Part shown: piece by piece, positions 22,901 to 33,125 of the stretch
Position numbering within the stretch: position 1 is the first letter of the stretch
How the letters are laid out: each line of letters starts with the position of its first letter
The notes under the pieces: model-generated
Seen by the model: the letters and a program-made list of their open reading frames with translations, nothing else
Databases searched by the model: none
Told to the model about the DNA's origin: nothing
Source: Ligula intestinalis
Lineage: Eukaryota; Platyhelminthes; Cestoda; Diphyllobothriidea; Diphyllobothriidae
DNA length: 64,000 nt
Reading direction: 5' to 3'
Assembly (NCBI GenBank): GCA_036362985.1
Contig: JAYGXS010000002.1
Location: 92,906,442 to 92,970,441, forward strand
Position numbers and translations under genes: made by a program

Positions 22901-25900
22901 AATGTGATTGCAACCGGCGTTTTGATACTGTGAACAAAGGGTGAAGGGAAAATAGCCTCAGAATGGAAGACAGATTTCATCTAGAAACACAACTGAGAGA
23001 GCATTGCTATTGTCATGTTACATTTTGAATCGGATGTTTTGCAACAAAGCTCAAAATAAACAGATTGTGAGCGAATAACAGAGGTCAGGAAGAAGAGTAA
23101 GGGAAAGTAGGAGTGATGGACCATATGAGGTTGCCATGACTGGTAGAGTTTCACAGCTTATGCCGGAAAGAAGTGCTACACAAGCAAATTAAGGCGCATG
23201 GCCACCTACACGCTTAGCCCACAAAGTCCAACATTCGATAACTTACGACATAATGGGCTGTAAACGCAGTTACTCCAATCGATTTGATCTAGCGGCAAGC
23301 GTCTAAATGACGCCAAGTCCTTAGGGGTTGGAAGTTAAATACTTGCGTTATTATGACTCCCAGCAGTAAGATGGACCGAACACGGTAAGAAAAGGAAAGT
23401 TGGAGTAAAAAAGACCAAATTGAGCAGTTCACTCGAGCCTTTTAGTTAGGGCTCATTAAATTCGATTGAAGTAACCTTAATCAATCTTATCATGCAAAAA
23501 GAAATAAACAGTGGCGCGAATACAAAAAACAAAACTGTGAACGGAAGGTGCGCGTGAAGCGAAATCCAAAGGTTGCATACAGTATGGATAAAAGGCACGG
23601 TAATGAACTATCAGTAATTCTAGATTGCAATTTCAAAGCGCTCTAGCCATAAGGTAACCTCGATCAAGAAGAAACCAACATTTTTGATATGGCTCTCTAT
23701 ACTGGTCGGTACTGTACCAATTAAGCAGTATAGGAAGGATCAGATGACCAGATCAGACACATGCAGTCCTTCAAGTCATGTTGTCTTTTCAACGATACAT
23801 TCTACCGATATTTCTGCAGCGAGTAAGCGTAGGCAGTATTCATGAGCAGCAATGGACCAAGTTCAGATCTTGCATCCTCATCAGTATCGTGCGAATTCTT
23901 GCTTATCCTAGCGAACTGTAATGTCTTGGCCAAGTTTTCAAGATAACCAATCACTGTTACTGTGACAAATCAGTAGGTCTTAAAGTGATAGACAAAAGTA
24001 GTGACCGTACAAGCCATGCACATGGGGACAGCGCAAAAAAACGGGTGAGATCACCATTGGTATAAGGCAAAAAATAAACGTGCAGTTCATTTAAATCTCG
24101 ATAGGTAGACCAAACAACATAAATTCTGTGTTAGATAAATAACGGTAAGACAGCAAAAGCCAAAAACATTACTCGTTGATTAACGTTCACCTGACCGCTA
24201 ACGGTATGCATCTGTCCCACTCTGCCTTGGGTCTCAGCAGAGGCCCTGACAGCCTTTACAGTTAGTAGCAGACTAATAGTATTGCCGACAAAGACAAAGG
24301 AGACTAACATGGCCATTTCTGGCTTATTGCCGCCGTCAGCCAGTAATACCCAGACTGAAGTGGTGTCCCACCCGAGTCTCGAACTCGCGACATTATTGAT
24401 CAGAGTCAAACACCCTGACCGTTAAGCTACAAGCTCATTGTGTTGCACTCTTTGATGAAAGTTCACCTGCCATTTCGGTCTCCTTTGTCTACATTGTCTA
24501 CATTTTCAAACAGCAATTAAGTGAGTGTAGAAATGTACTCAAAAACTGCCGTGCGGTCATTGGAAGAATAGTAGGAATTTATGGGAAAATGGGCTGCCAT
24601 GGATACAACCGCATAAAAGGAAATTACAGCTGTTGTTGATGGTGAGGAAACATACCGAGGATGTTGCCTCATTAAGTAAACCACTACAGGCAACCAGCCA
24701 GCAACGGAAACCATGCAATGGCCAGAGGGACTGCCAGGACTAGTTTCACACGTAATCGGAAACTGTATCAGGTACAGTTTCTCCTTCGTGTAATTCGAAA
24801 CCCACCAATAGGGACGTTCACCCATGAAGACCCTACAATGAAGGGAGGTCATTCTCTGTGAAGGTTTCCTAGCCAAAAGCAGACATCACCTATAAAGAAA
24901 AAATGTATCAAGAGACTCGAAATAAGCCACACACAGAAATAGTTAACATGAAAAATGTTCTGGCGCAAGATGAAGAGGGCAAAACAATGTCGATAGGGTT
25001 AATTTCTCGCAACAGTATTTGACAAACGTGCAACAAATGCAGTTCTTATGGCAGAGTTTTCAAAATATGGAGGCATGCAGGTAGTTTTACATTCCACGAA
25101 TTGGACTGAGCTGTTTGAATTTACAGAACACTTTTGGCGTTAATATAAGATAAAGGCTAGGTGACCACGTTTCATGCAAGATAATTTATGATCATTCATC
25201 CCCAATCACCATCGCCCCTTCCACAACAGTCATCACAACGGTTGTCTCACTCGCCCTTGACGTTCGAAATTTTTCAACGGACTTCCCTTACAGTTGCCCA
25301 CATCGCTGCATTCCAAACTGGCGGTTTAGCAGGCGCGTTAGCGTTGCTAGGGATGCTTAAGAGTTCGAGAAGAACTGCAGTCGTAGAATATGCGTCACAA
25401 TTGCTTAAAATAGGGATAGTTGTTGGACAAGGTGGAGAAGAAAACACTATTCTTCGAAGTCCCCTTTGGAGGGAACGCGGCGAGTGAAGTACTGAAAAAA
25501 CGTCTTGACCAAGCCGTTTCACGAACCTTCCCCGTAGCGAGAGTTCAACAATCCCAATCATACATGGGGAAGGTAAGGATAGGTTACCAGCTCAGACCAC
25601 CTCAATGTGCATCTACTCCTGTACTTGCTCCTGTGAAACAGGTTATATTGGTGTGTGTGTGTGTGTGTGTCGTAGCCCATGGTTAGATCAGGAATCCCCG
25701 CCGAAATCCAAACTGGAGGTAGTTGGGAGACGGAGAAAAGCCACGAAGTCGACCGGCTTGAGCCAAAGGTCCGCGGTAGTGAGGTGGGTACCTGGCCGGG
25801 AACTGCAGGTGAATAGATGCTGACAGTTATACGGAGAGGCGCCGCAGTCGGGACAGCAGTCGGGTGTGGACGGGTCCAGTAGATGCTGATACTGGGAGAG

Positions 25901-27011
25901 GACCATTGAGTAGCCACTGTGCAGTTGGGCCAGAGTACAGCGAGTGGATCTCGGTAGCTGTTTTTCTGAGGCCAGAATCGGAGGTGAATAGCCACCCAAA
26001 AGGACCGGGGGACGGTAGCCTCGTTTCTCCTCGACAACAACTCTCTGGTGGAGACGCTGGAAGCCTGTCTTGGTGGCAGAGCTATCGACAGGTAGATCCG
26101 CGAGAGACGAGGCAACAGCTTCCTTGTGGAGAGCTCGAATGGACGACCAGACGTCGTGGCTGGGCTCAGGAGCATTGCAACGGTGATGATTTGGATGACC
26201 GGGTAGCAAACAAATCCACCAGAACTGCTGGCTAAGGATTAGGGGTTATATTGGTCATACGAGGGTTATATTGGTCACACGAGTTGGCACCTATCCAAAA
26301 GAATAAAGGAACACCTTCCGGCATGGCAGAGAAAAAGCGAAGTTAGGAGCATACACAGCTCTATTCTGGCGCATACGGTTGATTCCGGAAATTGTGTGGA
26401 CGGCAACTAAACCTTCCGGGTAATCTCTTAAGTCCCACCAAACTACCCGAAAACCCTGAGTCAGCGCTTGCTAGCAACATCAGAAGCGACCGCTATCAGG
26501 TGTGTGCACAAAACTACCTCCTACAAGTTCCGCGTTTCCTGTGGCCCACAGTCACTTAGTGGCATGCACTTGTCCACGCTCCGTTTGTCCCCTTCCTTGC
26601 CCCCTTCACCTAGACTGACTCCACCAAGCCTTACCTTCATAACCCCTCCCCCTATTCCTGCAACCTTCTTGTATGAAAAGACGAACACGTTGTAACACAT
26701 ACCCTGTTACCAGGTAAGGTACTGGTCCAACTCTTCTGAATTCTTTGATGGGAAATTTCTGCACTTAAAAGTGAGATTAGTAATGGTGATTTTAGTCTCA
26801 GCTGTAAGTAGGCAAACGTACAAACGTGATTAAAATCCGACCGGCAGACGCACCATTTTAGACTCCCATTTACCCATTCGGAGAAAAAGGCTGATAGGAG
26901 GGTTGCCACGCCGAGTACAGGATGCAGAAAGAAAGCGAGGGGAAAAGCCACAAAAGTGACAGCTGGTGGGTCTCCGAGACGACTTGCGATCAGAAAGGCA
27001 TCGGGCGGGAG
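19484..27011 (-). CDS. G6PC: Glucose-6-phosphatase catalytic subunit, five exons seen, 5' end missing
   Basis: This is a host gene for the ER membrane enzyme that hydrolyses glucose-6-phosphate in the last step of gluconeogenesis and glycogen breakdown. Joining the five exons (27011-26854, 24832-24656, 22927-22816, 22742-22436, 19998-19484) keeps one frame with GT-AG borders throughout. The family's active-site residues are all visible: SLKWVFMGERPYWW (Lys and Arg seven apart), PGSPSGHCM (the phospho-acceptor region His position) and LSRLYVAAHFPHQ (Arg and His). The C-terminal exon aligns with the last membrane segments and ends in KRNQ, reminiscent of the family's basic ER-retrieval end. Residues before the first seen exon (about 30 in vertebrate relatives) lie in an upstream exon I could not find. 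Three introns are 1.7-2.4 kb, two of them with recognisable transposon fragments; one is about 73 bases. Intron-exon borders are by eye. Confidence 0.85.
20340..20870. repeat. Repeat family R2, copy 1
   Basis: Lies in the last G6PC intron. 20470-20860 matches 58990-59400 in order, and 20347-20460 matches 59725-59840. The two blocks are in reversed order between the loci. Shared words include GTACACATAATT, TCTAGCTGG, CTACTGGTCTTA and TAGCAGCAGT. No protein was recognised. Confidence 0.5.
21030..21435 (+). mobile_element. PLE family-2 3' end inside a G6PC intron
   Basis: Contains CACTCAAGTCCACCATGCG, GTTCAGCAAGTCAGAGCCCG, TAATGACTGTATCCTATAAA and then CTGATGAGGAATCCGCGAC, TCTCGAAATGTCAGG, AATAAAAG and CACAGCGATCGAGTC. 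Only the non-coding 3' portion remains. The CTGATGA...GAAA block is the clearest in pairing of its stem II outer G-C. Confidence 0.65.
21720..22340 (+). mobile_element. LINE-D C-terminal fragment (plus strand, in G6PC intron)
   Basis: Across at least two frames: TPELLGIRFDTPFTFTDH, REVAGKVSRRTKVL, APIWSQTISSSS, then LGQLRSGYSMTLRQYQHR, CPDCGTSPYDCQHLLAC and DLWPKPFEVAAFL. This is the end of a Jockey-type LINE ORF2: late RT, a thumb region, then a Cys-His zinc knuckle (CPDC...H...C) and the DLW-P-vaaFL terminus. It is 5' truncated and broken. A second copy lies at 25690-26220 on the other strand. Confidence 0.7.
22436..22742 (-). CDS. G6PC: G6PC exon with middle membrane segments
   Basis: Acceptor ACCCTTTAG, coding GALIGWAFSKWASIYTED, then QLICLSVASLLLAIAFGQAL, then ARSEWVHASTSLIASFAR and GSVLG, donor CTGG|GTAATT. 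The SEWVH...SLIASFAR block matches the family's PEWVH-T-FAS block. The opposite strand of this exon is open and appears to extend the LINE fragment ending at about 22340; that is a coincidence of antisense reading. Confidence 0.82.
22816..22927 (-). CDS. G6PC: G6PC exon with second catalytic Arg and His
   Basis: Acceptor TTGTTCACAG, coding IKTPVAITFGTYILMVSLSR then LYVAAHFPHQVLGGLIAG, donor CAG|GTGAGT. The SR-Y-AAHFPHQ motif contains the Arg and the nucleophilic His that carries the phosphohistidine in the known enzyme. The next intron is only about 73 bases. Exact length by eye may be off by one base. Confidence 0.88.
22928..24655. other. G6PC intron of about 1.7 kb
   Basis: Between the GSPSGH exon and the SRLY exon. 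It contains the tRNA-like fragment at 24362-24436. The open frame at 24131-24409 has no family match and overlaps that tRNA-like sequence, so I do not call an exon there. The phases of the flanking exons join directly. Confidence 0.6.
24362..24436 (-). repeat. tRNA-like fragment in G6PC intron
   Basis: Minus strand has A box TAGCTTAACGG and T arm GCGAGTTCGAGACTCG with B-box GTTCGAGACTC. The acceptor ends do not pair well. No inverted arms like those of the 5.7 and 14.7 kb elements were seen. Probably the head of a tRNA-derived SINE or a tRNA pseudogene. Confidence 0.5.
24656..24832 (-). CDS. G6PC: G6PC exon with RPYWW and GSPSGH motifs
   Basis: Acceptor TGTAG then VFMGERPYWWV, QFPITCETSPGSPSGHCM and VVYLMRQHP, ending at donor CTCG|GTATGT. 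It holds the catalytic Arg and the first catalytic His of the family. The CETSPGSPSGH block is nearly identical to that of animal G6Pase proteins, which makes this the firmest exon. The split Arg codon (CG|T) is completed by the next exon. Confidence 0.9.
25420..25665 (+). mobile_element. PLE fragment with GIY-YIG start (in first seen G6PC intron)
   Basis: The frame VPFGGNAASEVLKKRLDQAV then RTFPVARVQ resembles the connector of PLEs just before the endonuclease. After a frameshift, SMCIYSCTCSCETGYIG gives the GIY-YIG core with its two Cys-x-Cys pairs, like CVYEFTCNCGCKYIG of the PLE at 35.8 kb. It is cut by a GT repeat at 25649. Domain order and spacing make the assignment good although only about 80 codons survive. 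Confidence 0.65.
25649..25670 (+). repeat. (GT)n microsatellite
   Basis: Eleven GT units, directly after the YIG codons of the PLE fragment. Confidence 0.95.
25690..26220 (-). mobile_element. LINE-D C-terminal fragment (minus strand, in G6PC intron)
   Basis: Minus strand: SIRALHKEAVASSLADLP, FQRLHQRVVVEE, LAQLHSGYSMVLSQYQHL, CPDCGASPYNCQHLFTC and DLWLKPVDFVAFLRL. It aligns along its length with the plus-strand copy at 21921-22330 and contains the same zinc knuckle. One continuous frame of about 170 codons survives, the better preserved of the two. It lies in the same orientation as the host gene, within the intron between the first two seen exons. Confidence 0.72.
26854..27011 (-). CDS. G6PC: G6PC exon with first membrane segments
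   Basis: Acceptor TTTCCTTTTCAG precedes the coding start LPPDAFLIASRLGDPPAV. The exon runs through FVAFPLAFFLHPVLGVATLL and SEWVNGSLKW and ends at donor ATG|GTGCGT. It aligns with the family's region from the first luminal-side segment to the catalytic Lys just before the RPYWW block. The exon starts in phase 0 and ends after two bases of the Trp codon, completed by the G that opens the next exon. Confidence 0.8.
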
Positions 27012-27104
27012 CTGAAAAGGAAATGCGGGATAGACAGCTGAAATGGGACAGTATACATGAGAGTAGACCTTACATGGAAAGAACCCTAACTAATACTTGC
27101 ATAA

Positions 27105-27335
27105 GGAAGAAGACGCATCGAGCACGGGATCAATTGATTGATTGTTCTAAGCTTCCAAACTCTTACAGGAGTCCATCTTCAGAGATGAGAAGTAGCAACC
27201 AAAAAGAGGGTAATTATAGTGGCCATAGGCCAATCAACTGTCAGAAATCATCAGGTTGGTAAGTCGTTAGAAACATTTATCAAAGGAGATGGGGGAGGAG
27301 AGCAATGAGCTGTGAGTGGAGTCAGGGATCCTCTT
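27105..27335. repeat. Inverted repeat IR27, left arm
   Basis: Contains AACTCTTACAGGAGTCCATC, CATAGGCCAATCAACTGTC and GGAGGAGAGCAATGAGCTG. The reverse complement of the arm is at 27553-27785 at roughly 80% similarity. The centre carries a PLE subfamily-3 tail. Confidence 0.65.
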
Positions 27336-27344
27336 CGTTTACAA

Positions 27345-27490
27345 TCCTTACATAAAGGTTTTGGGCTTGTTTAGTCCTTCGCTCATATAATGGCGCAAGA
27401 CTTTGAAGGCCGCGGAAAGGTCTACATACCTGTTGACGGACTTCGTATCTGACAACCATGCCTCCAGCATCTGTGTAGGGTTAACAGGAC
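27345..27490 (-). mobile_element. PLE endonuclease tail, divergent subfamily 3 (second copy)
   Basis: Minus strand reads about MLEAWLSDTKSVNRYVDL, SAAFKVLRHYMSEGLNK. It matches the pattern at 6985-7110 (VNG-LNLPAACKVIRHYVSKG) and the family-2 LESWFSGPQSIN...LRNYL signature. Short, no catalytic residues. Confidence 0.45.
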
Positions 27491-27552
27491 CCTCTACTGG
27501 GTGCCAAGGCACCATACTTATTGATGTTCAGGATATTCTGCTCCGCTGACAG

Positions 27553-27785
27553 CTATAAATGTCCCCGATTCCACTCACAGCTCATTGCTCTCCTCCCCAA
27601 TCCTTCTGATAACTGTTTCTGACGCCTTGATAACCTGATGATTTCCGAAAATTGATTGGCCTATGACCACTATTATTAACCTCTTTTTAATTGCTAGTTC
27701 TCATCTCTGAAGATGGACTTCTGTAAGAGTTCGAAAGCTCAGGAAAATAAAACAATTGATCGGGTGCTCGACACGGCTTCTTCAT
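27553..27785. repeat. Inverted repeat IR27, right arm
   Basis: Reverse-complement partner of 27105-27335; contains CAGCTCATTGCTCTCCTCC, GATTGGCCTATGACCAC and GAAGATGGACTTCTGTAAGA. Confidence 0.65.
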
Positions 27786-27789
27786 TTTC

Positions 27790-28370
27790 CATACAGATAC
27801 CTGGAACGCAAATTTTTTCATGCATTTTCGAACTAATACTGTTAGTCGTCTGGCTAAAATTTGACTGACATGTGTTCCTCGTTGGCCCTTGACAGTAAGA
27901 ACTCAACCTAATACTACACAAACTCCAGACAAGATTTATTTGTAAAAAAACAATAAGTGCTAACTATTTGTCAATATTATCTTAATAGTGACAATTTTTC
28001 ACGCACGTGTAAAGGTATATATGACGCATTGGCATTTAGTCAACAGGGTTTTTAAAGGCATTATCTATTACCCTCACCAAATAAACCGAAACTAAACCAG
28101 AACAGACATTAGCACGAGCGGCGAACGCCGAAAATAAATGTTAAAGATGCAAAAAACAAGATTTATTTCTCATTTGACCATTTAAAGGCACCTTATTGGG
28201 ATGTCCAGTATGCATATTGGCGACAACTAACTGGTGCCCCGGTCCCATGCCTTTTCAAAAAAAGTTCAATGAAGGACCCTACTTTTACTCTGAGATGCGA
28301 TCAATTGATCTGCAGTACACGTTTTAAAGGACTCTATAGAAACGCAAATACATAAAACGGGTCTCCAAAA
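27790..28370. other. Unassigned AT-rich DNA
   Basis: No gene or repeat family was recognised. The missing 5' exon of the G6PC gene might be in this area or further upstream, but I found no matching frame. Confidence 0.4.
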
Positions 28371-28374
28371 TTGT

Positions 28375-28575
28375 GGTTAGATCCCTCGCGCCTCTCGTGA
28401 TAGGAGTTAGCCACAAGCCAACGTACAGGCAACAAACAATGCGGCCAAAAGACCCTATACCTAATCAGGAAAAGTCAGGCGGCATGTGCTGCGGCATGTT
28501 TAATTATGTTGGAGAGACCGGTCGACAGCTACAAACGCAGATTAAAGAAGTCTGGATGTCAACCTACTGTTCAGC
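28375..28575 (+). mobile_element. PLE family-2 GIY-YIG fragment
   Basis: Frame: VIGVSHKPTYRQQTMRPKDP, PNQEKSGGM, then FNYVGETGRQLQTQIKE. This is the start of the family-2 endonuclease (RPKDPLP-QE...SNYVGETGRLL). The first half of the GIY motif is mutated and the copy stops soon after. Confidence 0.65.
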
Positions 28576-28619
28576 AAACAGCCACATAAATCTTCCGGTC
28601 ATACCTGTTGTTTAAGCAC

Positions 28620-28985
28620 CCTCTTATTAGGGGGCAGTCACGGCATGGAACAACCGGGATCGCCAACTAGCTCCGTGGCCAACGTGCATAGGCATGAAAC
28701 AAGCCGGGGCCCGACAAGACGAACGCACTTTAGGGCGAAACTAACACACGCGGCACGGTGGCAGACCGAATAAACGAGAAGGCTGAAGGTGAGACGCACA
28801 CAGTAATCCGGTTGTGCTTGGAAGAATAGGCACACGGAAGAAGGAGCGGCATATAGACGAGGACCATAAGCCAGAAGGTCCATTTTCTGAAGATGGGTAG
28901 ACTAGACAATTACTCGTAACGTTATAATAAAACTCTCCCCGTGGACGCTTCTCCCTCTTTGGACTTTATAGAGGTTATCGGTGCG
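28620..28985. repeat. Repeat family R1, copy 1
   Basis: Matches 32070-32520 and 39055-39515: shared GGCATATA...CGAG, CTGAAGATGG(A/G)TAGAC, GACAA, and TAAAA...CTCTCCC(G/C)GTG blocks in the same order. No coding domain was recognised. Copy 1 is the most divergent. Confidence 0.5.
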
Positions 28986-28989
28986 TTGC

Positions 28990-31086
28990 GTCAAGTTGAC
29001 AAGGAAACATAAATCTGGCCAAACTAATCCAGCAGAACGGCTACAAAACCTAATGAGATGCTTGATGACCGGTACCTCAGAATAACCTCTTGTCCTGACG
29101 ACCGCATCTGATCATGTTCAATTACTCCTTCGGCATTGACACCGCAACAAATAGTCCGCCTTTAGGATACTAAAATTAAGCAATACTTCGACATAAAGGA
29201 CGGTTTCTATAAAGCATCACCTTTCCAAATCAGGGTACTTAGGAATGTCGACAGATACAAGGGATACTACTCAGAGAAGGTCCTGGGCCCGACTATCTCC
29301 AGTGTTCCGGAATGACTGCGCTAGTAAGTGAAGTGGCATTTGCAGTCGACTAAAATATTTATGGTAATCAATATAAGTAAACCCAAGTTAAAAATAAAAC
29401 AGGGCGGCATTCAAAGAGGGAATTAGTAAATTAGTCTGCTCTGGCCCGCTTTAAGAAGATAGAAGGAAAACACCGGTCGAATGAACCCTTGAAAATGAGC
29501 GGTAAATAAACAAAGTAGTCGAAGGGAAGTAGAAATTTCAGTTTTTGGAAAACTTTTAGCGTAATATTGGGACTTAGAAAAAAAGTAATTATAATTCATT
29601 CTCCGAAACATTCCTACATTTAACTTGGAGAGGGAAGATGATCGACAGGGGAGAGCATCCATTTTCACTAATGATTGTAGGCTTAATTTTACTAAATAAC
29701 AGGGCAAAACCGCAATAGAACAAAAAAACACTGTCATAGAAAAAGCTAATGTTTCATCAAGTTACTGGATAATTTAATATAAGGAATGAGGTCAGCTCAT
29801 ACGGGCACTAGACATGTGTCTTAATAGATGCATTCATGCACAGTCAATCAGGGCAGCGTAAACAATTTATAAATAAAACCTGCTGTGAATCATAAAATAT
29901 GTCCTCTAGGCTGCTAACACTTTCTGCATCCGTCGCTGATGATGACTTCAAGTAAGAATGCGAAAAGACAGGGCAATATACCTGTTTGACCGATTCTACC
30001 TTACCTTTCCTATTCTAACTAATTAAGATTAAACGGGTCGTGCACAATAAGGCACAGCTTGCAAGCCAAACTGCTAGTGATTGACAAAAATGATTGGCCT
30101 ACATGTTCTTGTTATTGACGTATTTAAATACTTATAGCGTACATGTCTGTATTTAAGACACTTAATTTTAAGAACGGAAATTAAATTAGCATTTTTGTGA
30201 GTCAATTACGTGTCGGTTGTCCACGTGAGCACATAGGGAGAACTTTTAAAACCAGTGAGATTTCCCTTACGAGCGTTGACTTACATGCAGTTTCGTTTTT
30301 CCTGAACACCCGAGTAATGAAAGTAAATTTTAAATAACACGTCCATTTTCTGCCTTTCTGGATGACTCCAAACCCCGATTTGTCCTTTTGATAGTGTCTT
30401 ATAGTATCTTTCAATGTAGTACTAGCAGCGGCAAAATTAAATCGAAACACTTATCAAAATGAGTATTCTGATAAATTTTCTTGAAACAGCCAAAAACTTC
30501 ACAACAAACAGTAGAAAACAGCTAACTGCACGAAAGATTAAGACAAACGCCGCGGAAGGTCGGTTTCTTCTCGGAGTTTGTTTATAAAATTTCAGCACTT
30601 ATACTGATACGGGCTGCTTCAAACTGATCCAGATGCTCTTAAGATATAGAGTGGTGCTGGCTAATGGCATAAGGGGCAAAACACCATAGTACGGCTGACT
30701 AGGTCAGGTAAGCGCCTCTTTATTCCAGCCCTCGGACCGCAAATGTCCGAGTCCTAACAAAGCAGTCAATGGAGACGGCGAAAATTATTTCGATGACCAC
30801 TTCGCAACACTGGCGATGCTCATGTAATGACTAGATGTTCATATATAATACGACAAAACAGGGTTCACCGACCAGGTCACGAGACATTCTCAACAGATTG
30901 CGTCTTGGGCAAAACTGCCTTGTAGTGCTCCCTCATTATCTATTTACTCCGCCCAACTGTAAAAACGCATGTTGTGGTCAAACATTTAATTTTTCCGTTA
31001 GTGAGTGTGAATAAATATTTAATTGTGGTAGAAGTTATCAAAATATTGAATCAAAGAAACTCATTTGTTTTAAGATACTAATTAGA
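28990..31086. other. Mostly unassigned AT-rich DNA
   Basis: The only recognised item is a worn PLE-like 3' end at about 29930-29990. Other frames up to 104 codons have no family motif. Confidence 0.4.
29930..29995 (+). mobile_element. Worn PLE-like 3' end
   Basis: CTGATGATGACTTCAAG, then GCGAAAAGACAGGGCAATA and ACCGATTCTACC. The order CTGATGA, short stem, GAAA, CAGG, AATA, CGAT matches family-2 ends in outline but with many changes. Confidence 0.4.
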
Positions 31087-31347
31087 AAAAAATCCATCAC
31101 AATAAACTCCTATTGCTGAGGATTTCGATGCCAATTGAGAAAAATTTAACCTCATATTGGCGGAATTTAACGAAAAGGGGAAGTCAGGTTACTGAAAATG
31201 TAAAAGTAGGTTATTGTTATAAGTCAAAGGCAAAAAGGACCTCTTAAGACATCCTACCGCATCTTGAAACTCAGATAGTCTAATAACGACCAGAAATATA
31301 TGCAGGTAGGAGTACTGATAAAAAACACCGATATTGAGATAATCCAG

Positions 31348-31440
31348 TCAATTGACCCAACTGGAAAAAGTAGCGGCATCGATGGGATTCGACCCCCTTC
31401 GAATAATCAAGTGGTTTTAGTACCCATTCAGATGGATTCT
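31348..31440 (-). repeat. Truncated tRNA-like element with one arm (A1)
   Basis: TCAATTGACCCAACTGGAAA at 31348 resembles the inverted arm of the 5.7 and 14.7 kb elements (GTTGACCCAATTGTGAAA). It is followed by a minus-strand T-arm half, GGTCGAATCCC, and the GATGCCGC end. The 5' half of the tRNA is not recognisable. Confidence 0.45.
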
Positions 31441-32069
31441 AGATGATTGCTTAGAAAATCCTGCCTTTATCATTGATATAGGTTTGTTTCCCTAAATTTG
31501 TTGTGCATAGAACACTAAAAAACTTCTGCCGGTTGCACCCTTCTTGTCATGTTCTCTATTCGGGGGCTCACACAGGACGTCATTGGGCAGCAACATTTCG
31601 GCCTGGGCATTCATCACAACAGATACAAGCCGCGCGAGTAATGAGATCGATCTAGCCGCCGGCTATGATTCATATTTTGACCTATCACTCTTCAAACCGA
31701 AAGCCACACTGCATATTATTCCTTTTGGACGCCACAATCTGATTGGCCCAACTTTTACGCTCTGCTTGCCATAAGTACGCTGTATAAGCTGTGCTTAAAG
31801 ACTTTTACTTTTGTGCCATTCCTCTTGTGTTCTTCCTTGTGGACTTACAAGGCGTAATTAGACGGCTTTTGGCAACACATTACAAAAACTACCTACAAAG
31901 GTCCTTGATGAATTTACAAGAGACCCCAGGAGGCGCATGCCATCTGATTTTATCTATGAAATCAATTTCACTGTAGTTTGCATTTCCGACCACATTTGGT
32001 AGGACTATGTGTACGCGGCCCAATAGTAAAATGTGCGACTTGTAAACCTTCAGGAGCAAAGGTTCTGGT

Positions 32070-32520
32070 TTATTCGGACCTAGGGTTGGGTATGGCTAGC
32101 TGATGACGTCTAGTTAGCATATAGTCAACGTTTTTGTTGTTGGGCCTCATTCCTGCGTATGCATAGGTTATGAGGCAGCTCAGGGCGAGAAGCGGGAACA
32201 GGAAACGAGGGGCGAGGCGATACAAATTACCAGCGTGCGAGGAGACCAAATAAACACCGACGCCCCGGTTACAGACAGTGTCAACGCGGGGTAGAGTGCA
32301 TGTGACTGTTATCAGGCGATTGGGACAGCCTGCGGTTACCATCTAGAAATGCGAGCCACACAGACCGGTTCAAATTAGATTGCAGAACAAAGTAGCGGCA
32401 TATATCGCGAGCCATGAGCCAGAGTATTCACTCTCTGAAGATGGATAGACGAGACAACTATCCGAGACGCCAGATTAAAACATATAAACCTCTCCCGGTG
32501 AATGACCTTTCTTCTATCTG
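32070..32520. repeat. Repeat family R1, copy 2 (in A1)
   Basis: Same block order as 28620-28985 and nearly identical to 39055-39515. Ends with GATTAAAACATATAAACCTC and CCCGGTGAATGACC. Confidence 0.55.
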
Positions 32521-33064
32521 GGAATCAAATTTTCACTGCTATTACTATACAGAAGGCATTTTCTAAAATTGTGACCACGAGCATAGCCCGATGTTCTTCA
32601 GGGCTAACACTTTTCTGAGTGGGCAGCAAGCAGTTATGTTCACAGATAAATAAAGACGCTGACCAGGCAGTGGTGCACTAAAAATCTGCTCTGAGTACAA
32701 AACAGACGTGTTCCTAAAATTTGGGAATAGGGATACATGAATGGCTAGACGGTCCTTCGATCAGAGATTCTAAGCTGTCGGTTTTTGACGATCGTGATCC
32801 ACTAAGATAAGGAAGAAGATTTTTACCTAGATACTTAAGCCTGAAGTTAATTGATTTAATTGTAAAATTACATTCCAATAAATGGGACATTCACAGAGCA
32901 TTGAAATGCAACAATCTCTAATGTCATGGCAACTGCATACAGGTATTGAAAAAAAACAAAAATAAAATCAGACCACCAAAAACAATTTATATTGTAACTA
33001 AGAGGACTCGAACAGTGCCAGACTGTCCTTATCTGCTTTTTTAAAGTAAATGGGCAATATGCGC

Positions 33065-33125
33065 GACGAGCGAAAAAGTTAGAACGACGACCCAAAGAGG
33101 TAGAATGACGACCGAAAGACTTTTC
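33065..33125 (+). repeat. 21-base tandem repeat, three units (A1)
   Basis: Units of the form CGACGA(G/C)CGAAAGAG(T/G)TAGAA repeat about three times; conserved at 40065-40127 in A2. Confidence 0.6.

Noticed and set aside
23300..23400. A 5S rRNA-like stretch (GGTTGGAAGTTAAATACTTG)
   Set aside because: Only a short word resembles 5S; the rest does not align.
24131..24409. A 92-codon minus-strand frame as an extra G6PC exon
   Set aside because: It overlaps a tRNA-like sequence, has no family match, and the flanking exons join in frame without it (CG|T for Arg).
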